This document shows positions 33,025 to 41,065 of a stretch of 64,000 nt of DNA, in pieces. Position 1 is the stretch's first letter, and each line of letters opens with the position of its first letter. The notes beneath the pieces are model-generated. The model did no database searches and had not been told where the DNA came from. It was given only the letters and a program-made list of their open reading frames with translations. Source of the DNA: RGIG8775 sp045612185 (lineage in GTDB: Bacteria > Bacillota > Clostridia > Oscillospirales > CAG-272); the NCBI GenBank assembly GCA_045612185.1, contig JAZKYO010000108.1, forward strand, positions 7,504-71,503, given 5' to 3'. A program made the translations under genes and the position numbers.

Positions 33025-33879
33025 CTATATTTCGGTTGCAAGATGTCGAGCTACATGACAGCAGATATTTACCGCAACCGGCAACCCCGCAATATGTGTG
33101 GGGTAACTTTCAATCTTTACGGCAAGCGCCGTAGTACGTCCGCCAAATCCTTGTGGACCTATACCGAGAGTGTTTATCCGTTCAAGTATTTCACTCTCAA
33201 GCTCCGCGTACTCATTTTTGGGATTTACGTCCTCTAAGTCACGCGCCAATGCTTTTTTTGAAAGCACGCAGGAATAATCAAACGTGCCACCCATTCCTAT
33301 TCCCACAACGATTGGTGGGCATGGATTTGAGCCTGCTTTATTTACCGTGTCGACTACAAAGCTAATTATATCTTCTTTGGTTGCCGACGGAGTAAACATT
33401 TTAACGGCGCTCATATTTTCACTTCCAAAGCCTTTTGGGAGTGCCGTTATCCTTATTTTATCTCCGTCTGTAAAGCTTGTATATATTATTGCAGGTGTAT
33501 TATCGTCGGTGTTTTTTCGGTTGAAAAAAGGATCTTCCACTACGGAGCATCTGAGCTTTCCTTCAAGATAAGCTTCCCTGACGCCTTTATTAACAGCCAT
33601 GTCAAAGCTATCTCCCGCAATATGCACGTCCTTGCCTATTTCAGCAAAAACCACCGCCATACCTGTATCCTGACACACGGGAACGTCACATTTTTCCGCT
33701 ATGCCGATATTCTCCGACAGCCGTTCCATAACGGAGCGTGCAAGCGGCAGTTCTTCGGCTTCCGCCGCCTTATCCAGCGCTTTTTTTACGCTTGGCGGCA
33801 ATATGTGATTTGCCCTTATGAAAAGCTCCTTCACCGCGTTTTTTACCGTCGACGAGCTTACAATTCTGATGTTTTCCAA
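33025..33879 (-). CDS. Class I fumarate hydratase, alpha subunit, without adjacent beta subunit
   Basis: This 284-residue Fe-S hydro-lyase subunit shows VPVCQDTGMAVVFAEIG (first cluster Cys), GSNPCPPIVVGIGMGGTFDYSCVLSK (second Cys region) and a late VAVNICCHVARH. These match FumA/TtdA alpha proteins in two-subunit fumarases. The N-terminus (VSSSTVKNAVKELFIRANHILPPSV) aligns with the family start, so ATG 33879 is sound. The beta subunit gene normally follows directly, but here a Na/Pi transporter does. It must be encoded elsewhere or be missing. The 5' end overlaps yabQ by 110 bp in another frame. Confidence 0.9.
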   Translation of the reverse strand: MENIRIVSSSTVKNAVKELFIRANHILPPSVKKALDKAAEAEELPLARSVMERLSENIGIAEKCDVPVCQDTGMAVVFAEIGKDVHIAGDSFDMAVNKGVREAYLEGKLRCSVVEDPFFNRKNTDDNTPAIIYTSFTDGDKIRITALPKGFGSENMSAVKMFTPSATKEDIISFVVDTVNKAGSNPCPPIVVGIGMGGTFDYSCVLSKKALARDLEDVNPKNEYAELESEILERINTLGIGPQGFGGRTTALAVKIESYPTHIAGLPVAVNICCHVARHLATEI

Positions 33880-34315
33880 TTTTAAACGCCTCTTTGATTT
33901 TTATTATTCGTTTCTTCAGCAATTGCTTTATTCTTTTTAACTTTCTTGACAAAAAGCCTTTGATTTTTGCCGTTAGCTTATGCAAGCATAAAAAGAGCTT
34001 TTTTGACAATCCGACTATCAGCACGCCGAAGCTAACTCTGTAAGCCGCAAAGCCTGAAATCGCCCCCAAGGCTGCAAAAGAACGAAATCTTCCCTCGTTT
34101 CCGTAATAAAGCATTACCGAAAACAAACAGCCTGACAGAATACAAAACACAACGTCCTGAAAAAAGACAATTACAAAATGCGCGCCCCGACAACTCGGTC
34201 CGTCATTTGTTGAAAAAGCTATCCTGAGTATCTTAAAAAAGTCCCACAAGACACCGCACACCGCGCCACAGGCTACCGACATGGCTATCAATTTTACAAT
34301 CGTTTGCTGCCACAT
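33770..34315 (-). CDS. yabQ: Spore cortex protein YabQ with a read-through tail overlapping the fumarase gene
   Basis: The 181-residue membrane protein begins WQQTIVKLIAMSVACGAVCGVLWDFFKILR, the typical YabQ start, with about four spans to residue 110 followed by a basic tail. YabQ is needed for spore cortex formation in Bacillus. Its start shares one base with the yabP stop (TGATG). The last 36 residues, very rich in Lys and Gly, are encoded by the first 110 bp of the fumarase gene in another frame. The original stop may have been lost when the fumarase gene was joined here in place of divIC, the usual next gene. Confidence 0.8.
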   Translation of the reverse strand: MWQQTIVKLIAMSVACGAVCGVLWDFFKILRIAFSTNDGPSCRGAHFVIVFFQDVVFCILSGCLFSVMLYYGNEGRFRSFAALGAISGFAAYRVSFGVLIVGLSKKLFLCLHKLTAKIKGFLSRKLKRIKQLLKKRIIKIKEAFKIGKHQNCKLVDGKKRGEGAFHKGKSHIAAKRKKSAG

Positions 34316-34605
34316 CAGCCAAACAGCCTTGCCAAGAATCCGTGTTTCTTTTCCGCGAAAGCTTTTTCGTCAGAGTAAAACAGCGCGTCAACCTCGCCGT
34401 CAAGCTCCACTCTGCCGTTTTCGAGATTCAGCACTCCTATATGAATTCCTTTTCCCTCAACAATCATTTCGCCGCACGCCGTAACAAGCGTCACCTGACT
34501 TTCGTCAAAGCTCACCACCTCGGTTACACCGTCTATGCTCATTCTTTTTCTTGACACAAGAACTATCTCGTGTTTAGGTCTTTGCTGTGTTTTTGTCTCG
34601 GTCAT
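34315..34605 (-). CDS. yabP: Sporulation protein YabP
   Basis: The 96-residue protein (start ATG 34605 with GGAGGG upstream) has the YabP fold pattern HEIVLVSRKRMSIDGVTEVVSFDESQVTLVTACGEM and GIHIGVLNLENGRVELDGEVDALFYSD. YabP is a mother-cell protein needed for spore cortex or coat assembly. It lies between rqcP and yabQ, the standard order in Clostridia and Bacilli, which supports both calls. The N-terminal tail TETKTQQRPKH is short. Confidence 0.92.
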   Translation of the reverse strand: MTETKTQQRPKHEIVLVSRKRMSIDGVTEVVSFDESQVTLVTACGEMIVEGKGIHIGVLNLENGRVELDGEVDALFYSDEKAFAEKKHGFLARLFG

Positions 34606-34661
34606 AACGCCCTCCAAAAAATTTATTACTAAATTTTATGAAGGCTTTGTTTTTTATATTC

Positions 34662-34907
34662 CTACTGCTCAATTACCTCATACAACTCTGCCGCGGTATC
34701 TTTTTTTACTACTTCCTTTACGTCGGTAACCCTCACCTTGAGCGTTCGCTGACCGAAAGACACCTCTATTATATCTCCGACCTTTACGTTGTACGAAGCT
34801 TTTACCACTCTGCCGTTTACCGCTATTCTCTCGGTATCGCAGGCATCGTTGGCAACAGTTCTTCTTTTTATTATTCTCGATACCTTTAAAAACTTATCAA
34901 GTCTCAT
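34662..34907 (-). CDS. rqcP: RqcP-type S4-domain RNA-binding protein (YabO)
   Basis: This 81-residue S4 protein begins MRLDKFLKVSRIIKRRTVANDAC, with the conserved RLDKxLK and KRR residues of the S4 fold, then VNGRVVKASYNVKVGDIIEV. RqcP works with RqcH in C-terminal alanine tailing on stalled 50S ribosomes. It lies between hup and yabP, as in other Firmicutes. A terminator hairpin sits in the 59-bp gap between hup and this gene, so reading past it or a separate start would be needed. Confidence 0.92.
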   Translation of the reverse strand: MRLDKFLKVSRIIKRRTVANDACDTERIAVNGRVVKASYNVKVGDIIEVSFGQRTLKVRVTDVKEVVKKDTAAELYEVIEQ

Positions 34908-34917
34908 TAGTTACCTC

Positions 34918-34953
34918 AAAAAATAGGCGGACAAGTTATTCCCTGTCCGCCTA
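34918..34953 (-). terminator. Terminator after hup
   Basis: On the minus strand the stem TAGGCGGACA (10 bp with its complement at 34924-34933) has a 10-nt loop and is followed by a run of T residues. It lies between hup and rqcP and would make hup mostly monocistronic. Confidence 0.85.
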
Positions 34954-34966
34954 CAATCCTAAAAAA

Positions 34967-35239
34967 TTAGTTAATGGAATCCTTAAGTCCCTTACCAGCA
35001 ACGAATGCGGGAGTCTTGGAAGCTGCGATCTGGATTGCAGCGCCTGTCTTGGGGTTGCGGCCTGTTCTTGCAGCCTTTTCTCTTACCTTAAATGTACCAA
35101 AGCCGATAAGCTGTACGGAATCACCGTTCTTAAGAGCCTCTGCGATTGCTGCTGTTGTAGCGTTGAGCGCTGCCTCAGCATCCTTCTTCTTAAGGTTAGC
35201 TGCCTTTGCGATAGCGTCGATAAGCTGTGTCTTGTTCAT
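34967..35239 (-). CDS. hup: HU-family DNA-binding protein
   Basis: The 90-residue nucleoid protein begins MNKTQLIDAIAKAANLKKKDAEAALNATTAAI. It has the DNA-binding arm GFGTFKVREKAARTGRNPKTGAAIQIAASKTPAFVAGKGLKD, including the intercalating proline. It has its own promoter at 35303-35331 and is followed by a strong terminator, fitting high expression of a single gene. Codon use is strongly biased. Confidence 0.97.
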   Translation of the reverse strand: MNKTQLIDAIAKAANLKKKDAEAALNATTAAIAEALKNGDSVQLIGFGTFKVREKAARTGRNPKTGAAIQIAASKTPAFVAGKGLKDSIN

Positions 35240-35302
35240 AGTGTTTCTACCTTTCTAAATTATATTTTGCTATTCCTTAGAGCGGAACAACATCTCTACT
35301 AT

Positions 35303-35331
35303 ATTATACCATTACAATTTACAAAAATCAA
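35303..35331 (-). promoter_or_regulatory. Sigma-A promoter of hup
   Basis: On the minus strand TTGATT (35326-35331) and TATAAT (35303-35308) have a 17-bp spacer. Confidence 0.7.
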
Positions 35332-35364
35332 GTGATTTTCCACAATTTTTTCGTGTTTTTGCAA

Positions 35365-36180
35365 TTATTTTTCACTTTTTTTCTTAATTTCGTCCCAAAT
35401 CGAGTCAAGTTCCCCCACCGAACACTCTTCTATTGCTTTATTTTGCTTCAAAACCCAGTTTTCGACCGCCTCAAATCGGGAGATAAACTTGTTGGTAGCG
35501 TCGAAAAGCGCCTTCTCGGCGTCCACTCCCAGCTTGCGGCAAAGACTGGTAATCGAAAGCAAAAGATCTCCAATTTCCTCGGAAATATGCTCGCCGTTTC
35601 CCTCGCCGATGGCCTCGGACACTTCAACAAGCTCTTCGGAGATTTTATCCATTACATCCTCGGCAGTCGGAAAGTCAAAGCACTTTGCCTTTTTTCCCAC
35701 TTTTGTGGCGCGCATGAGGGCAGGCAACATCGGAGGAATCGCTTTAAGCTTATCTGTTACCGTCTCGCGGCTTTTTTCCACGCTCTTTATTGCATCCCAA
35801 TTTTTCAGCACTTCCTCGGGTGTTTCGGCAACCACGCTTCCAAAAACGTGTGGATGGCGGTGTATAAGCTTGGCGCAGATATCATTTGACACATCACCAA
35901 TATCAAACTCTTTATCCTCGCGCGAAATCTGAGCATGAAAAACCACCTGAAGCATCACATCTCCAAGCTCTTCACGAAGAAGGGCGGGGTCCTCGGTATC
36001 TATCGCCTCTATCACCTCGTAGGTTTCTTCGATAAAATCGTTTCTTATGCTTTGGTGGGTCTGCTCAATATCCCAAGGGCAGCCGCCCTCGCCTCTAAGC
36101 AATTCTACAATTGTCACAAGATCATCAAATAAATACTTTTCTTTACTCAAAAGCGATTTTATTTTTTCTTCTTTGTTCAT
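35365..36180 (-). CDS. mazG: Nucleoside triphosphate pyrophosphohydrolase MazG
   Basis: The 271-residue protein has two MazG domains. The first (about 15-115) has GGCPWDIEQTHQSIRNDFIEETYEVIEAID and LREELGDVMLQVVFHAQ, with the EExxE and ExxD metal motifs. The second (about 165-255) has DKISEELVEVSEAIG and EEIGDLLLSITSLCRKL. It removes aberrant nucleotides and may affect (p)ppGpp levels. It is the last gene of the long cdaA-to-mazG run and overlaps the upstream spoVB-type gene by 38 bp. Confidence 0.94.
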   Translation of the reverse strand: MNKEEKIKSLLSKEKYLFDDLVTIVELLRGEGGCPWDIEQTHQSIRNDFIEETYEVIEAIDTEDPALLREELGDVMLQVVFHAQISREDKEFDIGDVSNDICAKLIHRHPHVFGSVVAETPEEVLKNWDAIKSVEKSRETVTDKLKAIPPMLPALMRATKVGKKAKCFDFPTAEDVMDKISEELVEVSEAIGEGNGEHISEEIGDLLLSITSLCRKLGVDAEKALFDATNKFISRFEAVENWVLKQNKAIEECSVGELDSIWDEIKKKSEK

Positions 36181-37777
36181 AACGTCTGTCCTCTTTTTTA
36201 TTCTTCCTTATATTAATATTTCCAAGGTGAAGCATTTCCAACTCTTCAGAGTCAAGCAAGTCTCCAAAAATCACCGATACAAGATACGATAGCGCGCATA
36301 CCGAAACCGCAACAACAAAGGCTACGTTTTCACTGCTATGCACGCGATTCGCAACTCCGTGCGACGCGACCGACAGGGCTATTGAAATAACGGAACACGC
36401 CATAGGCTTCACAAGCATTCTGCCAAGCTCTATACTATGGCTCATACATTTGTTCAAAAGCCACAAATTTAAAACTACCGCCACGGTATTACACAAAAGC
36501 GTGCTGATAGGCGCTCCCATTGCGCCTATCTCGGGGGTTCCCACGAGCAAATACGCTGACACAGCTTTAACCGCAAGACCGAAAAACATTGAAAATATTG
36601 GATACAAAATTTTGCCGTTTGCCTGCAAAACTGAATTTGTAACCTGAACTATACAAGAGGCAAAAACCGACGCCCCCAGCGCTGACAAAAGCGGTGACGA
36701 AAGCGCTATTGCTTCGGTTTCGCCGACGAAAAGCAAGTCCAAAATTTGTTCCGCGTAAACACCTGTTCCCAAAGCTACCGGCAAAGCTATAAGCGCGCAG
36801 AGCTTTACGCCCGACGCCACAAGTTGCTTTTCCCTCTCCCGCTGTCCCGCCTCGATAGCGCCCGCTATTGACGGCACAAGCGCCAAAGATATTCCCGCCA
36901 CAAGTGACGACGGAAGATTGTATATAGGAAGTGCCATAGTGCTGTAACTTCCGTACAGTGCTACTCTGTCGGTTTCCTCGGGCAACCGTTCAAGCAACAC
37001 AGACATATCTATAATTCTTGTCAGACTTACAAGCACCGAGCTAAGGGTAACGGGAACGGCAAGCTTGAAAAGTCGTGAAACGGTGTTCCCCGTTTTATCA
37101 AGGTTGGTTACTGTTGAGATACATTCAAGCGTAAGCTTTGAGCGTGCGCGTACCGCGCAAAGATACAAAGTTGACACCGCAGTACCTACACTGAGACCCA
37201 AAATAGCAAATGCAGCAATTTTTTCTACCGAACATCCCCTTGATTTTGCTATTGCCGCAAACACCAAGCCCAACACAAGTTTGCCGATTGACTCTATAAT
37301 TTGCGACACCGCGGTATGTCGCATATTGCGGCAACCTTGGAAATATCCGCGTATTGCCCCCGAAATACTTATCAAAAAAACTGTAGGAGATACGAAAACC
37401 AGCGAAAGAGTTGCACCGCGGTTTTCTATTGATTCGGCAAGAAAATCCGCGCCAAAGCACATAACAACAGTTCCCACAAAGCCTATTCCAAGCAAAATCC
37501 ACAAGGAGGTTTTATATATCTTTTCGGCGTTTTTCAGTCTGCCCGACGCTATATTTTCTGATATCATTATTGATATTGCAACGGGAATACCCGCTGTTGA
37601 TATTACAAAGAAAAGCGTATAAAGCTCGTATGCCGAGTTAAAATATCCCATTCCCTCTGCGCCCAGAATACGCATCAAGGGAATTTTATAAACCATTCCT
37701 ATTATTTTAACAAGTACCGTGGACAAGGTAAGCGCCATGGCGCCGTCAAGAAACTGCCGTTTTGAGAGTGTGCTCAT
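36143..37777 (-). CDS. spoVB: SpoVB-type polysaccharide flippase (MOP/MATE superfamily)
   Basis: This 544-residue membrane protein of the MOP exporter superfamily has about 14 spans. The start SKRQFLDGAMALTLSTVLVKIIGMVYKIPLMRILGAEGMGYFNSAYELYTLFF is the SpoVB/YtgP pattern. SpoVB-like proteins are lipid II flippases for spore cortex or lateral wall synthesis. Placement directly before mazG matches the Firmicutes spoVB-mazG order. The C-terminal tail is basic and overlaps the mazG start. YtgP/MurJ-type function in vegetative cells is the alternative. Confidence 0.88.
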   Translation of the reverse strand: MSTLSKRQFLDGAMALTLSTVLVKIIGMVYKIPLMRILGAEGMGYFNSAYELYTLFFVISTAGIPVAISIMISENIASGRLKNAEKIYKTSLWILLGIGFVGTVVMCFGADFLAESIENRGATLSLVFVSPTVFLISISGAIRGYFQGCRNMRHTAVSQIIESIGKLVLGLVFAAIAKSRGCSVEKIAAFAILGLSVGTAVSTLYLCAVRARSKLTLECISTVTNLDKTGNTVSRLFKLAVPVTLSSVLVSLTRIIDMSVLLERLPEETDRVALYGSYSTMALPIYNLPSSLVAGISLALVPSIAGAIEAGQREREKQLVASGVKLCALIALPVALGTGVYAEQILDLLFVGETEAIALSSPLLSALGASVFASCIVQVTNSVLQANGKILYPIFSMFFGLAVKAVSAYLLVGTPEIGAMGAPISTLLCNTVAVVLNLWLLNKCMSHSIELGRMLVKPMACSVISIALSVASHGVANRVHSSENVAFVVAVSVCALSYLVSVIFGDLLDSEELEMLHLGNINIRKNKKEDRRYEQRRKNKIAFE

Positions 37778-37792
37778 AAATCCTCCGACAAA

Positions 37793-39079
37793 TCAGTCAA
37801 AATAGTGATTTATAACTTCCTTTGCCTCAAATTTCAGTTTTTCAATATCTATTGTTTTATATTCTCCGTTATTATAAAGGATCTTTCCGTCCACCATTGT
37901 CATAAGCACGTCGGAGGACTTTGCGCTGTGCGCAAGTGTAGTATAATAATCATACGACGGAATGTTATTTACCGAATCAAGGTTTAAAAGCACTGCGTCG
38001 GCTTTATATCCCACCTTTATCTCACCGCAACCTGTTCTTCCCTGCGCCAAGGCTCCGTTTTTGGTAGCCAACGGAAACAGCTCTTCCGCAGTTACACTTT
38101 CGGGCTTTCCGCTCAAGCCTTTTCCCAAAAGTGCGGCAAACTGCAATTCCTTCATAACGTCAAGGTTATTATTTGAAGCGACGCCATCCGTACCAAGCGT
38201 AACATTTACGCCGGCATCAAGCATTTTTCTGAGCGGCATTACTCCGCTTCCGAGCTTAAGGTTACTGATGGGGTTATTTGCCACTGTAACACCTTTTTCT
38301 CTGAATATGGCTATATCGTTATCAGTCGCATATACGCAATGCGCCGCGGTTGTTCTCGCATCAAACAATCCGCAATCACAGAAGAACTCTGTCGGAGTTT
38401 TTCCACCTCTGCGCTCCATTGCTTCAAGATGTTCTTTTTCGGTCTCGGAGATATGCACTTGCATACCAAGGTTGTTCTCTTTTGTATACTCAGCCAAGAA
38501 TCTTACCATTTGCTCGGTATTCGTATACTCGGCGTGTATACTCATATCCACGAGAAGCCTACCGTCACCCGCATTGTGAAAATTTTTTACAAGCTCAACC
38601 GCCTCAAGGAATCTGCTATCTGCGCTTATATTATCACTTTCGGAGAAAGAGACTATGCTTCTTGAAATATTCGCTTTTATTCCCGTATCAAGGACTGCTT
38701 TTGCCACCTCGTCCATAAACATATACATATCCGAAAAGGAACAGATTCCGTTTGCCAACATTTCGGCTATCGCAAGACGTGTAGCTATATTTACCGATTT
38801 TGCGGTAAGTTTATCCTCGGCGGGAAAGATTTTTTCGTTGAGCCAACGGTGAAGCGGCAAATTTTCGCCGTAGCCGCGAAACAGTGTCATGGCGGCGTGG
38901 CAATGCGCATTATAAAAAGCAGGAATCAAAAGATTTCCGTTTCCCTCTATCACTTCGTCGACTTTGATTCTCGGCTCGGCTTCGCCTATATAGGAAAACT
39001 TTCCGTCATTTACGATTACCGACACGCTGTTTTTTCCAAAGCCGTCAATAAGCTTTACGTTTCTTATTAAAGTTGTCAT
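37793..39079 (-). CDS. Amidohydrolase, probable MTA/SAH deaminase family
   Basis: This 428-residue amidohydrolase has metal motif NAHCHAAMTLFRGYGENLPLHRWLNEKIFP, a very characteristic stretch of 5-methylthioadenosine/S-adenosylhomocysteine deaminases. It also has MQVHISETEKE, AAHCVYATDNDI and LGTDGVASNNNLDVMKE with the catalytic Asp. It would deaminate adenosyl sulfur compounds for the methyl cycle, or other purine-type substrates. It lies 15 bp after hemZ and 15 bp before spoVB in the long operon. Substrate specificity within the family varies. Confidence 0.85.
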   Translation of the reverse strand: MTTLIRNVKLIDGFGKNSVSVIVNDGKFSYIGEAEPRIKVDEVIEGNGNLLIPAFYNAHCHAAMTLFRGYGENLPLHRWLNEKIFPAEDKLTAKSVNIATRLAIAEMLANGICSFSDMYMFMDEVAKAVLDTGIKANISRSIVSFSESDNISADSRFLEAVELVKNFHNAGDGRLLVDMSIHAEYTNTEQMVRFLAEYTKENNLGMQVHISETEKEHLEAMERRGGKTPTEFFCDCGLFDARTTAAHCVYATDNDIAIFREKGVTVANNPISNLKLGSGVMPLRKMLDAGVNVTLGTDGVASNNNLDVMKELQFAALLGKGLSGKPESVTAEELFPLATKNGALAQGRTGCGEIKVGYKADAVLLNLDSVNNIPSYDYYTTLAHSAKSSDVLMTMVDGKILYNNGEYKTIDIEKLKFEAKEVINHYFD

Positions 39080-39094
39080 TTCTATCCTTTCGTT

Positions 39095-40588
39095 TTACAG
39101 CAAGTCTTTTTGCGTATAGTAATCAATTATCGCTTTATTGATTTTCTCGCTTTCATTCTCGCTGAGGTATTCGTAGGGGTATTTGGCGTTAAACACGCGG
39201 TCGATGTCTATTTTTCCGTTATTATCGGAATTATAGTCTACAAGCTTGGTTACAGCGCCCGCGCCGGCGGCGAGGATACTGTGGACCTCCTCCATCATAT
39301 AGACGTTATACAGTCCTTCCGCGCCATCAAGGGCAAAGCCCACGTTTTCAAAGTTACCTACGGTATTCTTCTGTCTGTACATATAATACGGCGTATACCC
39401 GGCCTGCGAGGCTTTAAGCTGAGAGTAGTCCACACATTTTCCAACGTCTCCGCCGGTTATAGAATATATATGACTGTCCTGTCTGAGAATCTCAGCTGAT
39501 TTTTTTACGCAGAATGTATGTACGGTTATATTGTGGGGACGAAGCTCAAGGATTTTATCCATAGTTGCCGAAAAGCTGGCAAACTTATCCTTAGGAAGCC
39601 CCGCAATAAGGTCGGTATTGATATATTGTATTCCAGATTCAGCCGCAATATTATAAGCCCTGAAGAAATCCTCAGCAGAGTGGTCTCTGCCTATTCCCCG
39701 AAGAACCTCCTCTGAAAGCGACTGAGTATTAACGCTTATTCTGTTTACTCCGTATTTTTTTGCGATACGAAGCTTTTCCGCGGTTATGGTATCGGGTCTG
39801 CCGCCCTCAAAGGTATATTCCTCAAGCTTGCTTACGTCATAACACTCGCTGACTGTGGAAAGAAGAGCCTCTAACTGTTGCTCACTAAGGATAGTGGGTG
39901 TGCCACCCCCTATGTAGATCGTTTTCACGTTAAGGTCAAGGGCCTTTACTGTATTAAAGATATTTCTGACGTCCGCGCAGAGTCTTTCAACGTATTCAGG
40001 AATAAGTGAAAGAAGTCTTTTGGAGGTATAAGAAACAAACGAGCAATACGCGCATCTAGTGGGGCAAAATGGTATGGAAATATAAACGCTGCAATCCTTT
40101 TTGGACGGCGTTCCTATTATTTCTTTCTCTTTTCTTGCCACATCAACCGCAAGTCCCGCCTTTTTGGGGGTGACGAGAAAGTCACCTACAAGGGTACGCT
40201 TTACCTTGCTTTTGCTCATACCCGCGTTAAGCAATTCCATTGCCACCTTTGACGGTCTTACGCCCACAAGCATTCCCCAAGTAGGCTTATACTTTACAAG
40301 CTCGCCAAGCGCAGCAATAACCGCCGCTCCCACCGCAAGCTTACGCGTACGCTCCTCGCTGGGTCTGTCGGCAAAAAGGTAATCCCTCTCAGCGCTTGTT
40401 CTCTTTTCGCCCTTGCTCGCCTCAACGTATGCAACGGCTTTTTCCTCATCGCAAGTGAGTTTAAGGCTGAGAACGGGAGTATTTTCGGTTACTTCCTCAT
40501 CCTCGGGGAATTTTTCCCCCGGGAAAAATATCATACAAAGGGTCTGAACGTAGTATCTGTTTATATTTCCTTCAACGTACAGTTTCAT
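39095..40588 (-). CDS. hemZ: HemZ-type radical SAM coproporphyrinogen dehydrogenase
   Basis: This 497-residue radical SAM protein has its cluster motif CPTRCAYC at residues 175-182. The extended N-terminal domain (about 1-160; NRYYVQTLCMIFFPGEKF; WGMLVGVRPSK) distinguishes HemZ from HemN and HemW. YIGGGTPTILSEQQLEALL and NRISVNTQSLSEEVLRGIGRDH are HemN-family motifs. It is annotated for anaerobic heme synthesis, but many heme-less Clostridia keep it, so the true substrate may differ. It lies between dtd and the amidohydrolase. Confidence 0.9.
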   Translation of the reverse strand: MKLYVEGNINRYYVQTLCMIFFPGEKFPEDEEVTENTPVLSLKLTCDEEKAVAYVEASKGEKRTSAERDYLFADRPSEERTRKLAVGAAVIAALGELVKYKPTWGMLVGVRPSKVAMELLNAGMSKSKVKRTLVGDFLVTPKKAGLAVDVARKEKEIIGTPSKKDCSVYISIPFCPTRCAYCSFVSYTSKRLLSLIPEYVERLCADVRNIFNTVKALDLNVKTIYIGGGTPTILSEQQLEALLSTVSECYDVSKLEEYTFEGGRPDTITAEKLRIAKKYGVNRISVNTQSLSEEVLRGIGRDHSAEDFFRAYNIAAESGIQYINTDLIAGLPKDKFASFSATMDKILELRPHNITVHTFCVKKSAEILRQDSHIYSITGGDVGKCVDYSQLKASQAGYTPYYMYRQKNTVGNFENVGFALDGAEGLYNVYMMEEVHSILAAGAGAVTKLVDYNSDNNGKIDIDRVFNAKYPYEYLSENESEKINKAIIDYYTQKDLL

Positions 40589-40600
40589 TTTAACAAACCT

Positions 40601-41053
40601 TTACTTTATAAGAATTTTACTATCCATTACTATTGTCACCGGTCCGTCATTGGAAATTTCCACCGCCATATCAGCGCCAAAAATTCCCTTTTCCACCGAT
40701 TTGAGCTTTGCGGAAAGCAACGAGCAAAAATGCTCGTACAGTCTATCGGCCTCCGCGGGCTTTGCCGCATTCATATAGTCGGGACGGTTTCCGTGAGCGT
40801 AGTTGGCAAGCAACGTAAAATTTGAAATAACAAGCGCTTCGCCGTCAATATCCATTATCGACAGGTTCATTTTATCGTTTTCATCAGTAAATATCCTCAG
40901 CTTGGATATTTTCTCGGCAAGAACGGTTGCGTCCTTTTCGCTGTCACCATCGGCTACGCCGAGCAGGATTGCAAGTCCTTTTTCGCACTTGCCCACAACA
41001 GCTCCACCAACGCTTACCGAGGCTTTACTTACTCTTTGAAGTACAGCTATCAT
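40601..41053 (-). CDS. dtd: D-aminoacyl-tRNA deacylase
   Basis: This 150-residue editing enzyme removes D-amino acids from tRNA. The family start MIAVLQRVSKASVSVGGAVVGKCEKGLAILLGVADGD is clear. The SQFTL and GPVT catalytic motifs appear as ISNFTLLANY and NDGPVTIVMDS. It lies 12 bp downstream of relA, the usual relA-dtd order in Firmicutes. Confidence 0.95.
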   Translation of the reverse strand: MIAVLQRVSKASVSVGGAVVGKCEKGLAILLGVADGDSEKDATVLAEKISKLRIFTDENDKMNLSIMDIDGEALVISNFTLLANYAHGNRPDYMNAAKPAEADRLYEHFCSLLSAKLKSVEKGIFGADMAVEISNDGPVTIVMDSKILIK

Positions 41054-41065
41054 AAAAGTCCTTTC

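Noticed and set aside
36143..36180. Frameshift between spoVB and mazG
   Set aside because: The 38-bp overlap is between two complete genes with normal ends and a ribosome site for mazG, so no sequence error is needed.
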